DNA of 64,000 nt from CAYMQB01 sp964392665. Its GTDB lineage: Bacteria; Hydrothermota; E44-bin80. Where the stretch lies: assembly GCA_964392665.1 (NCBI GenBank), contig CAYMQB010000007.1, positions 19,254 to 83,253 on the forward strand, written 5' to 3'. The notes beneath the pieces were generated by a model. That model did no database searches, was not told the DNA's origin, and saw only the letters and a list, made by a program, of their open reading frames with translations. This document shows positions 9,742-18,419 of this stretch, one piece after another (the stretch's first letter is position 1; the number at the start of each line of letters is the position of its first letter). The translations under genes were made by a program, and so were the position numbers.

Positions 9742-10502
9742 TCTTTTTTCAAATTAAAAAATTTTTCTGCATTACCTGTCGTAATTTCTCCAATATCCTC
9801 AAGTGACATGTTTTTTATCCATGCAAGTTTCTTCGCAGTATATGCTATAAATGCAGGTTCATTTCTCTTTCCCCTCATTGGAGCAGGAGAAAGATATGGT
9901 GCGTCGGTCTCCAATACTATTCGTTCTAAGGGGATCGACTCTATAACAGGAGAATATCTGTCGGAATAGGTGATATTCCCACCAAAAGCAACATAGCAAC
10001 CCATACCCAATGCTTTTTTTGCATCATTATTATTCCCGCAAAAACAATGAAGTAGAACATTCGGGTAATTTACCTGTTCGAGGATTCTAAACACCTCATC
10101 ATATGCATCCCTGATATGCAAAACAACCGGGATATTTCTTTCTTTTGCAAAATTCAACTGCTCAGAAAAAACTCTTATTTGTACTTCTCTCGGAGAATAG
10201 TTTCTCTTAAAATCAAGACCAATCTCCCCTACCGCCACGACTCCGTCCTTCTTCAAAAAATTATCCAATTTGGACAAAATAATATCGTCATATTTCACTG
10301 CATCGTGTGGATGTATCCCAACGGCGGCATACATTAAAGGATATTTTTCCGTAAATTCAACTGCCTCTTCACTCGACTTCAAGTCAAAACCGATATTGAT
10401 TATCTTCTTCACTCCGGCAGACACTGCACTATCAACAACATCTTCTATGTCCTTTCTGAATGCTCTCATCTGAAGATGACAATGTGTATCTATCAGTTTC
10501 AA
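9738..10502 (-). CDS. TatD family metal-dependent hydrolase
   Basis: Metal-dependent TIM-barrel hydrolase of the TatD family, 254 residues. Members act as 3'-5' DNA/RNA exonucleases in DNA repair or RNA turnover. Metal ligands are visible as DTHCHL at the N-terminus, Glu in GEIGLDF, His in PVVLHIRD and HCFCG, and Asp in LETDAPYLSP. The gene overlaps map by 4 bp at its start and the transporter gene by 4 bp at its end. The exact substrate cannot be read from sequence. Confidence 0.93.
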   Translation of the reverse strand: MKLIDTHCHLQMRAFRKDIEDVVDSAVSAGVKKIINIGFDLKSSEEAVEFTEKYPLMYAAVGIHPHDAVKYDDIILSKLDNFLKKDGVVAVGEIGLDFKRNYSPREVQIRVFSEQLNFAKERNIPVVLHIRDAYDEVFRILEQVNYPNVLLHCFCGNNNDAKKALGMGCYVAFGGNITYSDRYSPVIESIPLERIVLETDAPYLSPAPMRGKRNEPAFIAYTAKKLAWIKNMSLEDIGEITTGNAEKFFNLKKE

Positions 10503-11251
10503 CTCGGGAATCTCGAAAGTATTTCTGCTTTGTTGTCCGATACCGCAATCGTGTGCTCGAAATGAGCAGACAATGATCTATCCAAAGTAACTGCTGTCCA
10601 ACCATCCGAAAGTATTTCAATTTCATGAGAACCCACAATCACCATAGGTTCTATTGCAAAAGTCATACCTTTTTCAATGACAATCCCAGTCCCTGCTTTC
10701 CCAAAATTTGGTATCGAAGGTTCTTCGTGTAAATTTCTCCCTATTCCATGACCCGTGAATTCTCTAACTACAGAGAATCCGTTACTCTCAACATAGGTTT
10801 GTACTGCTGAGGATATGTCTCCTATTCTATTGCCTGGTTTCGCATATCCTATCCCTTCGTAGAGTGCTGCTTTTGTGACCTCAATGAGTTTGGACGCTTC
10901 CTCACTTATCTTTCCTACCGATACGGTAATTGCTGCATCACCATAGAACCCATCAAGCACAACTCCGAAGTCAAGTCCAACAATCTCTCCATCTCTGAGC
11001 GTTCTATTGTTAGGAATACCGTGAATTACAACCTCGTCCACAGAAACACAAAGAGCAGAAGGATAGCCGTTATATCCCTTAAATGCGGGTATACCCCCTC
11101 TTTCTTTGGTCAACTCACAAGCTTTCTCTTCCAAAGTATTCACTTTAATCCCCTGTTTGACTATTGCTTCCAGGGATAAAAGTACTTCCATTACAAGAGA
11201 ATTTGCTCTCCTCATTTTCTCTATTTCTCTCTGGCTCTTTATGTAGACCAT
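10499..11251 (-). CDS. map: type I methionine aminopeptidase
   Basis: Removes the initiator methionine from nascent proteins. The 250 residues match the type Ia family. Visible motifs are the substrate His in VVIHGIP, the metal Asp pair in LDFGVVLDGFYGDAAIT, the metal His in GHGIGRNLHEEP, and the metal Glu residues in FAIEPMV and the C-terminal part. First gene of a probable map-tatD-nptA-phoU operon. No ribosome-binding site precedes the ATG. A TATAAA hexamer lies 7 bases upstream, so a leaderless message is possible. Confidence 0.95.
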   Translation of the reverse strand: MVYIKSQREIEKMRRANSLVMEVLLSLEAIVKQGIKVNTLEEKACELTKERGGIPAFKGYNGYPSALCVSVDEVVIHGIPNNRTLRDGEIVGLDFGVVLDGFYGDAAITVSVGKISEEASKLIEVTKAALYEGIGYAKPGNRIGDISSAVQTYVESNGFSVVREFTGHGIGRNLHEEPSIPNFGKAGTGIVIEKGMTFAIEPMVIVGSHEIEILSDGWTAVTLDRSLSAHFEHTIAVSDNKAEILSRFPS

Positions 11252-11258
11252 TAACTGT

Positions 11259-11264
11259 TTTATA
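11259..11264 (-). promoter_or_regulatory. possible -10 (TATAAA) directly before map
   Basis: Read on the minus strand, TATAAA ends 7 bases before the map ATG. A good -35 is not visible at the right distance. The rest of the gap to 11474 is low-complexity sequence with short degenerate words and no gene. Confidence 0.3.
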
Positions 11265-11474
11265 TTAAATGTTATAAGTAAGTTCGTTCAGAGTGTTTAT
11301 ATCGTCCTAGTGAAACATGCTTCACATTTCACGGGATAGATTTAGTTCGTTATTATCGCTAGTTTCGTTCGTCTTTTTGCATTTACAGCTTACCATTTAT
11401 TTACACTTTTTCCTTTTAACTTTTCACTTATAATTGCTGACTATTCCTCACTGACTGCTGCATATTCTCCCGAT

Positions 11475-12140
11475 CTAGTGCGTAAGGGCATATAGAAAAA
11501 TGTTAATCCCCATCTTGAATGCTTCTTCCCGCTTCTCCGGGGGGTCATTGTGAATCTCCGGGTCTGCCCACCCATCACTAATATTTGTATCATATGTATA
11601 GTAAACAACCATTCTCTCCTTGTGAAACATTCCATAGCCTCTCGGTGTCCCTCCATCGTGTTTATGAGTCTTAGGAAGTTCCTTTATATTGTAAAAATTG
11701 CGGTATATTGGATGGTTATATGGGATTTCAAGCAAATCTTCTTCCGGAAAAACCCTTTTTATCTCCCTTCTAAATGATTCATCCATTCCATAGTCGTCAT
11801 CTGCATATACAAATCCTCCGTTTATAAGGTATTGTCTGATTTGCTTGATTTCATCCTCTGTGAATCGGATATTTCCATGACCTGTTATGAAAACGAAAGG
11901 ATGACGGAAAATATCATCATCAGAAAATGATAACTCTTTTTCGTTTGTGTTAACTTTGACCTGTGTCCTTTTATTTATTTCCGCAGTTAAATTCGGTATT
12001 ATGGAAGGATCGTTATACCAGTCTCCACCCCCTCTATATTTTAACCTAACAATTGTAATGTTCGCAGATATACTACCTGTTTGCAATAGCATCAAACATA
12101 AGATGGTTTTAACTACCTTTCTCGGATTGATCACAAACAT
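11475..12140 (-). CDS. DUF4159 domain protein, exported
   Basis: Protein of 221 residues with an N-terminal hydrophobic segment (about 10-27, ending SISANI) that looks like a signal peptide. The rest matches the DUF4159 pattern: VRLKYRGGGDWYNDPS near the start of the mature part, FITGHGNIRFTEDE, GGFVYADDDYG and a C-terminal NIFLYALT. The fold resembles class I glutamine-amidotransferase-like domains. The function is unknown; in other genomes such proteins often sit near MoxR/VWA-type genes, which are absent here. It starts 7 bp after the coiled-coil gene. Confidence 0.8.
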   Translation of the reverse strand: MFVINPRKVVKTILCLMLLQTGSISANITIVRLKYRGGGDWYNDPSIIPNLTAEINKRTQVKVNTNEKELSFSDDDIFRHPFVFITGHGNIRFTEDEIKQIRQYLINGGFVYADDDYGMDESFRREIKRVFPEEDLLEIPYNHPIYRNFYNIKELPKTHKHDGGTPRGYGMFHKERMVVYYTYDTNISDGWADPEIHNDPPEKREEAFKMGINIFLYALTH

Positions 12141-12147
12141 CCTTCAA

Positions 12148-14898
12148 TTATAGTTTTTCTTTTCCAATTCTTTTCTCAAGTAGTTCCTCGATTTTTTTCA
12201 TTTTGTCAATCTTTGCATTTAGTTTCGAAACGGTTTTTTCATACTCTTTTATATTGGAAGTTTTTTCTATCTCTTCATCCTTCATTTTTTCAAGAGTTGA
12301 CTCTTTCTCTCTTAGCTCTTTATTAACCCTATTTAGTTCTTTTCTGCTCTTCCCAACTTCTTCGCTTTCGACCAACTTCAATCCTTCAATAATGGACGTT
12401 TTTTCCTTGATTTCTTCGTTCATTCTTTCCAATTCCTCTTTACCCTCTTTTTTCTTCTTTTCTACTGTTACATCAAGATTTTGCTTTATCTTCATAAGAC
12501 TGCCTGTTTTCATTCCCAATCTTTTCTCTTCCTCTTCGAGCTTTCTTATTCTGTCTGTTATCATCTGTCGGTCCTCAGTGAGTTTTTTCGTCTCTAAAAG
12601 TAATTTCTCGAATTCCACCTCTTCTTCACTTTGTTTTTTAATCTCTCTTTGCATCTCTTTTATCTTTGCTGCGAGCTCTTTTCTTTTTTCTATTTCACCT
12701 GTCATCTCTTGTTTTTGTTTGACTATATCTTCTAAAAGATTCTCCTTTTCTTGTTTATACCTTGAAATTTCCTTTTTCTCCTCTTCAAACTCCTTCTTCA
12801 GTGACTCTCTTTCCTCATTTATCCCTGTAATTCCCGATTCCAATTTCTCTTTTATTTTCTCAAGGGTTTTCAAAGTTCCTTCGATTTTTATCTTTTTTTC
12901 TGTTAGCGAGTTTATCTCTTCCTTTATTTCTTCCGAAGCGTTCAGGTTGTCCTCTTTCTCGCTCTTAAGTAAATTAAGTGTTGACTCCAGCTGCCTTTTC
13001 TCTTTTTTAAGTTCTTCCACGACATCGTTTTCCTTCCCCATATCAGACTTCACCCGACTAAAAGTTTCGAATAAAGTTTCCTTTTTCTCGTCCAGTTCTT
13101 CTATCTCTTTTTGTTTACCTTCCTTATCAATCTGTAATTCTAAAAGATCAGCTTCAATATTTTCCCTCTCATTCAGAATTGTCTGCCTTTCTGCTTTTAA
13201 CTTCACGATTTCTTCGGTGGCTTTCTCCAATTCCTCGAGCAAGTTTGCGTGTTCTTTTTCTCTCTCCTTCGTTCCCCACAAAATCTCATCTCCTGCAGTT
13301 TTCAGATTCTCAATTTCTTGTTCTGTTTTCTCCTTTTCTTTCAACCTGTCTTCTATCGAACTTCTTACTTCATCTTCTTCCTTTTTAATGGCAGTAAGAT
13401 TCTTCTCCTCTTCCTTTTTTTCATCATCAAATTCTACATAAGCTTTCTCAAGTGATTCCATCTCTTTTTTGAGTTTCTTAAGTTCATTGTTCGCCTTTCC
13501 TATCTCTTTGGCTCTTTCATCGAACTGATTACCAACTTCTATAAGTTCCTGTTCTTTTTCAGATATCGATTGTATAAGTTGAGATTCCTGCTCTCCTAAG
13601 TGCTGAATTTTATGAGCAAGATCGAGTTCATCCCCCATTCCCTTACCAAGACCCTCCTCGAGCTTGTTCAAATCACTCTTCTTCTCTTCTATCAGTTTAA
13701 GAAATTTATCTCTTTCATCTGTAAGATCTTTCACTTGAGATTTCAGCTTCTCTGCTTTCTCTTTCTCTTTCTCACTCGAAGTAATTTCTGCCTTCAATTG
13801 CTTAAGTTCCCTCCTCTGTTCCTTTAATTCGTTTTCTTTCCCTTTTTGTTCTTCTTCCAAAACTTCAACATAATCTTTTTTCTCCTTAATTGAAGCATTT
13901 AGTTTTTCTATTTCATTATTTTTTTCCCGTTCCTCTTTTGTGAGTTCTTCCATCATTTTCTTTTCATCAATCGATTTTTTCTTCTGAAGAGCAACGATTT
14001 CTTCCTCGTACTTCCTTTTCTCTTTTTCAAAAATTTTCCGCGTTTTTGATATCTCTTTTTCCAGTTGGTTTTTTTCTTCTTCCAAACTTGCATTATCTTT
14101 TACAAATGTTTCGATTTTTTCTTTCTTTTTTTCAAGAACAGCTAAAGTCTGCTTGCATTCCTTTTCCCTCAGTTCTTCCTTTTCGACATCTCTTAAGACC
14201 AAATTTCTTTTTTTCTGAAGCTCTTTCAATGAGGTGGAAAGCTCCATCTCCTCACTCATTCTAATCCCGCTCTTTTCGGTAATCTTCTCCAATTCATCTT
14301 GTTTTTCTTTCAGTTCACTTGCTATTTCTTCCAAATCTTTCTGATTTCTTTTCAGCTCTGTCTTCATGTTCCTATTCTTCTGTGTATTCTCCTCTACCTC
14401 ATCTTTCAACGAATTCATTTCCTTATTTAAGGATTTTATATCTTCCCTTTTTTTCTGTATCAGCTGTCCTGTTAATGCATCTTCTTCTTTGATTTCGGAT
14501 ATTTGCTTTCTTAAATTTTCAAGTTGCACGGTTAATTTTTCTTTTTCATCATTCAACTTTTTTATGTTGTCTTTAACTTCTTTTCCCTTGGCTCCTAATT
14601 CTGTTTCTATTCTCGGTGCTTTTTGCCCTTTTTGCTGTTCCTTCTTAAAAACCATTAATTCCTGTTTTCTCTTCCAAATCTCAACACCGATAGATTCTTT
14701 CTCCTCACTAACTTCTTCAACTTTCTTTTCGACACCCCTTAGTTCTTTCTTTTTTTCTTCGATTCTTTGTGTAAGGTCCAATTCCTCACTCCATATGGAT
14801 GCAAGAGAATCTTCTATTTCTTTCTTCTCTTTCTTTCTCTGTTCAATTTCTGCTATTATTTTTGCAAGTTCTTTGTTCAGGACTTTTTTGTTTTTCAA
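12148..14898 (-). CDS. large coiled-coil protein
   Basis: Protein of 916 residues that is heptad-like, Lys/Glu-rich coiled coil over nearly its whole length. Residues with helix-breaking character are rare. No Walker A or signature motif is visible, so it is not an SMC or Rad50 ATPase. There is no signal peptide or membrane anchor. It overlaps the recombinase gene by 4 bp (ATGA) and precedes the DUF4159 gene by 7 bp, so the three are translationally linked. A structural, spacer or cytoskeletal role is possible. Coiled-coil sequence gives many false similarities, so no name is offered. Long antisense frames here are composition artefacts. Confidence 0.75.
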   Translation of the reverse strand: MKNKKVLNKELAKIIAEIEQRKKEKKEIEDSLASIWSEELDLTQRIEEKKKELRGVEKKVEEVSEEKESIGVEIWKRKQELMVFKKEQQKGQKAPRIETELGAKGKEVKDNIKKLNDEKEKLTVQLENLRKQISEIKEEDALTGQLIQKKREDIKSLNKEMNSLKDEVEENTQKNRNMKTELKRNQKDLEEIASELKEKQDELEKITEKSGIRMSEEMELSTSLKELQKKRNLVLRDVEKEELREKECKQTLAVLEKKKEKIETFVKDNASLEEEKNQLEKEISKTRKIFEKEKRKYEEEIVALQKKKSIDEKKMMEELTKEEREKNNEIEKLNASIKEKKDYVEVLEEEQKGKENELKEQRRELKQLKAEITSSEKEKEKAEKLKSQVKDLTDERDKFLKLIEEKKSDLNKLEEGLGKGMGDELDLAHKIQHLGEQESQLIQSISEKEQELIEVGNQFDERAKEIGKANNELKKLKKEMESLEKAYVEFDDEKKEEEKNLTAIKKEEDEVRSSIEDRLKEKEKTEQEIENLKTAGDEILWGTKEREKEHANLLEELEKATEEIVKLKAERQTILNERENIEADLLELQIDKEGKQKEIEELDEKKETLFETFSRVKSDMGKENDVVEELKKEKRQLESTLNLLKSEKEDNLNASEEIKEEINSLTEKKIKIEGTLKTLEKIKEKLESGITGINEERESLKKEFEEEKKEISRYKQEKENLLEDIVKQKQEMTGEIEKRKELAAKIKEMQREIKKQSEEEVEFEKLLLETKKLTEDRQMITDRIRKLEEEEKRLGMKTGSLMKIKQNLDVTVEKKKKEGKEELERMNEEIKEKTSIIEGLKLVESEEVGKSRKELNRVNKELREKESTLEKMKDEEIEKTSNIKEYEKTVSKLNAKIDKMKKIEELLEKRIGKEKL

Positions 14899-15839
14899 TC
14901 TTTTCCTCCCGATATAATAAGCAGTCCATTATTGCCTTTCCTTCCCCTTGGATGGAAATCCCTTATTATCTTTTGCAAATAATCTTTGGTAATGTGTGTG
15001 TATATCTGCGTCGTTGTTATATCGCTATGACCAAGAAGTGTTTGAACAACACGCAAGTCTGCTCCTCCTTCAAGTAGATGAGTTGCAAAACTGTGTCGGA
15101 ATGTGTGAGGAGTAATCTTTTTTGATATACCCGCTTTCAAGCAGTATCTTTTGAATCGCTTCCAGAAACCCATTCTGCTCATTTTCTTACCACGCTTGCT
15201 AAGAAATAGCACACCATCTGATTTCCCCTTATCCAACTCACTCCTGGCTTTTGCAAGATATAAATTCAAAGAATCCATTGCATAATTCCCGATTGGTACA
15301 ATTCTTTCTTTTTCACCTTTCCCGTAACAGATAAGGAAGGATTCGTCGAAATCTATATTCTCAACTTTAAGACTTAACAATTCGGAAATTCTTAATCCGC
15401 AAGCATAAAGTAGTTCAAGTGCTGCCTTATCTCGTATCCCGAGAGTTTCTTTTCTCTCTGGTTGTTGAAGTATCTTCTCTATTTCACTAACATCAAGGAC
15501 ATTTGGCAGTTTTCTCTTGATCTGTGGTGACTCGATAATGGTTGTCGGGTCCTCCATTATTAATCCTTCTCCCATTAAGAATCTGAAGAAACTCCTGAGC
15601 GAACTAATTTTCCTTGAAAGTGTACTGGAGGCAATTCCTGGTTGATTAACAGATTGGATGAAATTTACTACATCGACCTCCTCCACCTTATCGAGTTTTC
15701 TGCTTTTGGATGTTACATATTTCGTAAATTGCCTGACATCTCTTTCATATGCATCAATGGTATTAAAGCTGAAGCCTCTTTCCCCGGCAAGATAATCCAC
15801 ATAGGATTTAACCACCTTTTCAATCCCATTAGAGTTCAA
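14895..15839 (-). CDS. tyrosine recombinase, XerC/XerD type
   Basis: Site-specific recombinase of 314 residues, most likely one of the Xer enzymes that resolve chromosome dimers at dif. The SAM-like core-binding domain covers about 5-90 and the catalytic domain about 110-300. Catalytic residues are visible as Arg in YACGLRISELLSL, Lys in YGKGEKERIVP, His-x-x-Arg in HTFRHSFATHLL, His in LLGHSDITTTQ and Tyr in IYTHI. I chose TTG 15839, which has a GAGGAG six bases upstream. A GTG at 15875 and an ATG at 15845 are also in frame. It overlaps the end of the metallo-hydrolase gene by 11 bp. Whether it is XerC or XerD cannot be told from one copy. Confidence 0.88.
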   Translation of the reverse strand: MNSNGIEKVVKSYVDYLAGERGFSFNTIDAYERDVRQFTKYVTSKSRKLDKVEEVDVVNFIQSVNQPGIASSTLSRKISSLRSFFRFLMGEGLIMEDPTTIIESPQIKRKLPNVLDVSEIEKILQQPERKETLGIRDKAALELLYACGLRISELLSLKVENIDFDESFLICYGKGEKERIVPIGNYAMDSLNLYLAKARSELDKGKSDGVLFLSKRGKKMSRMGFWKRFKRYCLKAGISKKITPHTFRHSFATHLLEGGADLRVVQTLLGHSDITTTQIYTHITKDYLQKIIRDFHPRGRKGNNGLLIISGGKD

Positions 15840-17217
15840 AAACATCTCCTCTTTCCGGAATGTGAACGCTTCCACTATGCAATTCTTCGATTCCTTGATA
15901 AAGTTTTTCTATCTGGTCGCTGTCTCCATGAACGCAGAAAATCTTCTTTGCACCACTTCCCTTAACATAATTTAAAAGGTCTTCTCTATCACCATGAGAA
16001 CTGAACTCGTTAAGAATTACAACATCGGCTTTTCTCTCATATTCTTCTCCAAAAATTCTTACGATTTTTTTCTTTTCAACTAAATTTCGTCCAAGCGTAC
16101 CTTCCGCCTGGTAACCAACGATAAGAACAGTGTTTCTTTCATCCCCTACTGAATTTTTCAAATGATGGAGTATTCTCCCCGCTTCACACATACCCGAAGC
16201 GGATATTATAATACAAGTTCCTTTAATGCTGTTCAATTGTTTCGATTCCTCAACATCCTTTATGTAGGTTAGACGTTCAAAACCGAAAGGATCTTCATGA
16301 TTTCTTATAATCTGTAATGTTTCCTTATCAAAACACTCGGGGTGTCTCTTAAATACTTCGGTTACATTAACGCTTAAAGGACTATCGACGAATATTGGTA
16401 TGTCAGGAAGTTCGTTCCTCTCGTGGATTTTTTGAATTTCATAAACAATCTCCTGGGTCCTACCTACTGAAAATGCGGGAATAATAATTTTCCCTCTTCT
16501 CTTCACAGTACGGTCTATCAAACCCTCTAAAATGCTCGAAACCTCTTTGTATGCTCTGTGGTACCTTCCACCATAAGTCGATTCGGTAATAAGAAAATCC
16601 ACATCTTTAACCTGATAAGGATTTCTTATTATGGGAAGCTCTTTCCTGCCAAGATCACCGGTAAAGAGAAGCCTTTTTGTTCCGTTTTTCTCTTTCACTT
16701 CGATAAGAATAACAGCGGAACCAAGAATATGCCCTGCATCATGGAAAATCACACGCAGGCTATCTGAAACAACAAACCACTTGTCGTATTCGATTGTTTC
16801 AATACGCTTCAAAGCTTCATCAACATCTTCCTTTGAGTAAAGCGGTTCTTTTGCCGGAAGACCTTTTCTCTTCCTTTTTCTATTAAGATATTCCGTGTCT
16901 TTCTTCTGAATATAGGCAGAATCGTAAAGCATAATACTGATAAGATCTGCAGTAGCAGAAGTCGTTACGATCTTTCCAGTAAATCCAGATTTAATCAGCG
17001 TTGGTATATTTCCGCTATGGTCGATGTGTGCATGAGAGAGAAAAAGATAATCTAAGCTTTCAAGATGCTTAACCGGAATCTTACGGTTTCTCGATTCCGC
17101 TTCATCCCGGTGACCTTGATAAAGACCACAATCAAGGATGAACCTTTTGCCAGCAACTTCTACATAATGAAGAGAACCTGTAACAGTCCTTGTGGCTCCC
17201 CAAAACTGTAACAACAT
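15829..17217 (-). CDS. beta-CASP metallo-beta-lactamase-fold hydrolase
   Basis: Protein of 462 residues of the beta-CASP RNA-nuclease group (YSH1/CPSF73-like). Zinc-binding motifs are clear: SHAHIDHSG near residue 60, HDAGHILGSA, the GDLG Asp, then beta-CASP motifs SASGMCEAGRILHHL and SSHGDREDL near the C-terminus. It begins with FWGATRTVTGSLH, typical of the bacterial subgroup. These enzymes cut or trim RNA, but the bacterial short forms are poorly characterised. First gene of the run leading to the recombinase and coiled-coil genes. Confidence 0.92.
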   Translation of the reverse strand: MLLQFWGATRTVTGSLHYVEVAGKRFILDCGLYQGHRDEAESRNRKIPVKHLESLDYLFLSHAHIDHSGNIPTLIKSGFTGKIVTTSATADLISIMLYDSAYIQKKDTEYLNRKRKRKGLPAKEPLYSKEDVDEALKRIETIEYDKWFVVSDSLRVIFHDAGHILGSAVILIEVKEKNGTKRLLFTGDLGRKELPIIRNPYQVKDVDFLITESTYGGRYHRAYKEVSSILEGLIDRTVKRRGKIIIPAFSVGRTQEIVYEIQKIHERNELPDIPIFVDSPLSVNVTEVFKRHPECFDKETLQIIRNHEDPFGFERLTYIKDVEESKQLNSIKGTCIIISASGMCEAGRILHHLKNSVGDERNTVLIVGYQAEGTLGRNLVEKKKIVRIFGEEYERKADVVILNEFSSHGDREDLLNYVKGSGAKKIFCVHGDSDQIEKLYQGIEELHSGSVHIPERGDVFEL

Positions 17218-17240
17218 ATATTTACTCTTTCAAACGCCTA

Positions 17241-17714
17241 TTAAAGATTAAATGTGTATCGAATACCTAATCCACCTTCGAGGTCGAAATCCGTTTTGGG
17301 AACGAAACTCATAACAGGTGCAATTTCAATAAACATATCCAGGGGAACACTCCGCGGAATAAATTCCAATCCACCAACCCCCCTGAGACCGAATAAATTA
17401 TCGTTATTCCCATTTGTATTGTCCTTGAATTTCATCCTCGCTCCAATACCAAGATATGAATAAAGAGTCCTTTTAGAAACACCCTCCATCGTAAGAGGAA
17501 AATGGTAAAGATAATCACCATGTAGATGGAAATAATCATTTTCAAAATTCCAGGCAAGCGCAAGGTCAAAAGCGACCTTTCTTGATTGCCAAAACTTAAG
17601 ACTTAAACCTGTTGGGGCACCGAGAATTATTCCAACACCTAGTTGATTTGCAGACAATACCGAACAGAGAAAAATTGACGTCAATATGGACAAAAAACAC
17701 CTTTTTAACAGCAT
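17241..17714 (-). CDS. small outer-membrane beta-barrel-like protein
   Basis: Hypothetical protein of 157 residues with a clear signal peptide (MLLKRCFLSILTSIFLCSVLSA). The mature part has alternating hydrophobic strands and Gly/aromatic content (GVGIILGAPTGLSLKFW, YSYLGIGARMKF, GGLGIRYTFNL) and ends in an aromatic-containing strand, as outer-membrane barrels do. A GGAGG precedes the ATG. The 23-bp gap to the metallo-hydrolase suggests cotranscription. The function is unknown. Confidence 0.7.
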   Translation of the reverse strand: MLLKRCFLSILTSIFLCSVLSANQLGVGIILGAPTGLSLKFWQSRKVAFDLALAWNFENDYFHLHGDYLYHFPLTMEGVSKRTLYSYLGIGARMKFKDNTNGNNDNLFGLRGVGGLEFIPRSVPLDMFIEIAPVMSFVPKTDFDLEGGLGIRYTFNL

Positions 17715-17903
17715 CTTTCCCTCCTTCTAAAGAGGTTTACATAAAAGTTAACTATCCATATAACATTTCACAAGAGTTTTGTCAAGAAAAAACACAGGAA
17801 CTTTCCGGTTCAGATAATAATACACAACAATGGAATACTGACATTTTTAATTTGCAAAAAACCTGACATTTTCTACTTGCAGTGACAAAAAATTAGAAAT
17901 GTC

Positions 17904-17930
17904 TTGACAAAATAAGCTAATTATGATAGT
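17904..17930 (+). promoter_or_regulatory. promoter of the envelope operon
   Basis: A perfect TTGACA is at 17904-17909. The -10 is less clear: GATAGT at 17925-17930 (15-bp spacer) is the best spaced match. It precedes the pseudopilin-like lipoprotein gene and is the only obvious promoter for the five genes up to 22143. Confidence 0.5.
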
Positions 17931-17977
17931 TTTCTTCTGTGTTTTTTAAGTATCGCGAAACAGCGAAAGGAGTTATG

Positions 17978-18406
17978 ATGAAAAAATTACTGATAATTTT
18001 GTCACTCTTTGCTCTGGTCCTTACCCTAAGTAACTGCGAAAGAAAGGGAACAGTCACTGACATCGCAAGAATCAAACAGGCAGATAGAGCAACTAAAATG
18101 CTCAAGAATGCGCTCGAAGAATACTATCTTGAACATAATACCTATCCTGCAGAGGGAGTTAATATTAAAGAAACCCTATTACCATATATTCAAAAAACTG
18201 CTACGGCAGACGGAGACAGTGTGAGTAAGTGGGATACAGAGATTCAGCCATCCTTCTCCGATGTGCTTGTATACTCGAGTAAAGATCCTAAGACTAATTA
18301 TTTTCTAAAAACCAAGGCTACCGATATCAACAAAACTCCGGTTTTCATCAGACCTTCTATAATTCGAAAGACCGAAGAAGAGGAAAAAGAAAAGAAAAAG
18401 AAGTAA
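17978..18406 (+). CDS. pseudopilin-like lipoprotein
   Basis: Protein of 142 residues with an N-terminal signal sequence ending LTLSNC, a lipobox with unusual Asn before the Cys. After it comes a helical stretch IKQADRATKMLKNALEEYYLEHNTYP, which resembles the mature part of GspG-type major pseudopilins (helix then a YP turn). It lacks the G/FTLIE prepilin cleavage site, so it is not a processed pilin. The C-terminus is a run of Glu/Lys. Start 17978 has AGGAG five bases upstream; ATG 17975 is too close to it. It leads an operon with a TPR lipoprotein. The role is unknown, probably in the envelope. Confidence 0.7.
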   Translation: MKKLLIILSLFALVLTLSNCERKGTVTDIARIKQADRATKMLKNALEEYYLEHNTYPAEGVNIKETLLPYIQKTATADGDSVSKWDTEIQPSFSDVLVYSSKDPKTNYFLKTKATDINKTPVFIRPSIIRKTEEEEKEKKKK

Positions 18407-18419
18407 CAGGAGGTTAATA

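Noticed and set aside
12203..13441. 412-codon plus-strand frame rich in Ser and Phe
   Set aside because: It is the complement of Lys/Glu codons in the coiled-coil gene. Several overlapping antisense frames show the same bias.
12148..14898. SMC or Rad50-like ATPase
   Set aside because: No Walker A, Walker B or signature motif at either end; it is coiled coil only.
14895..15839. Integrase of a mobile element
   Set aside because: No att-like repeats, tRNA target, phage or conjugation genes nearby; it fits a chromosomal Xer recombinase.
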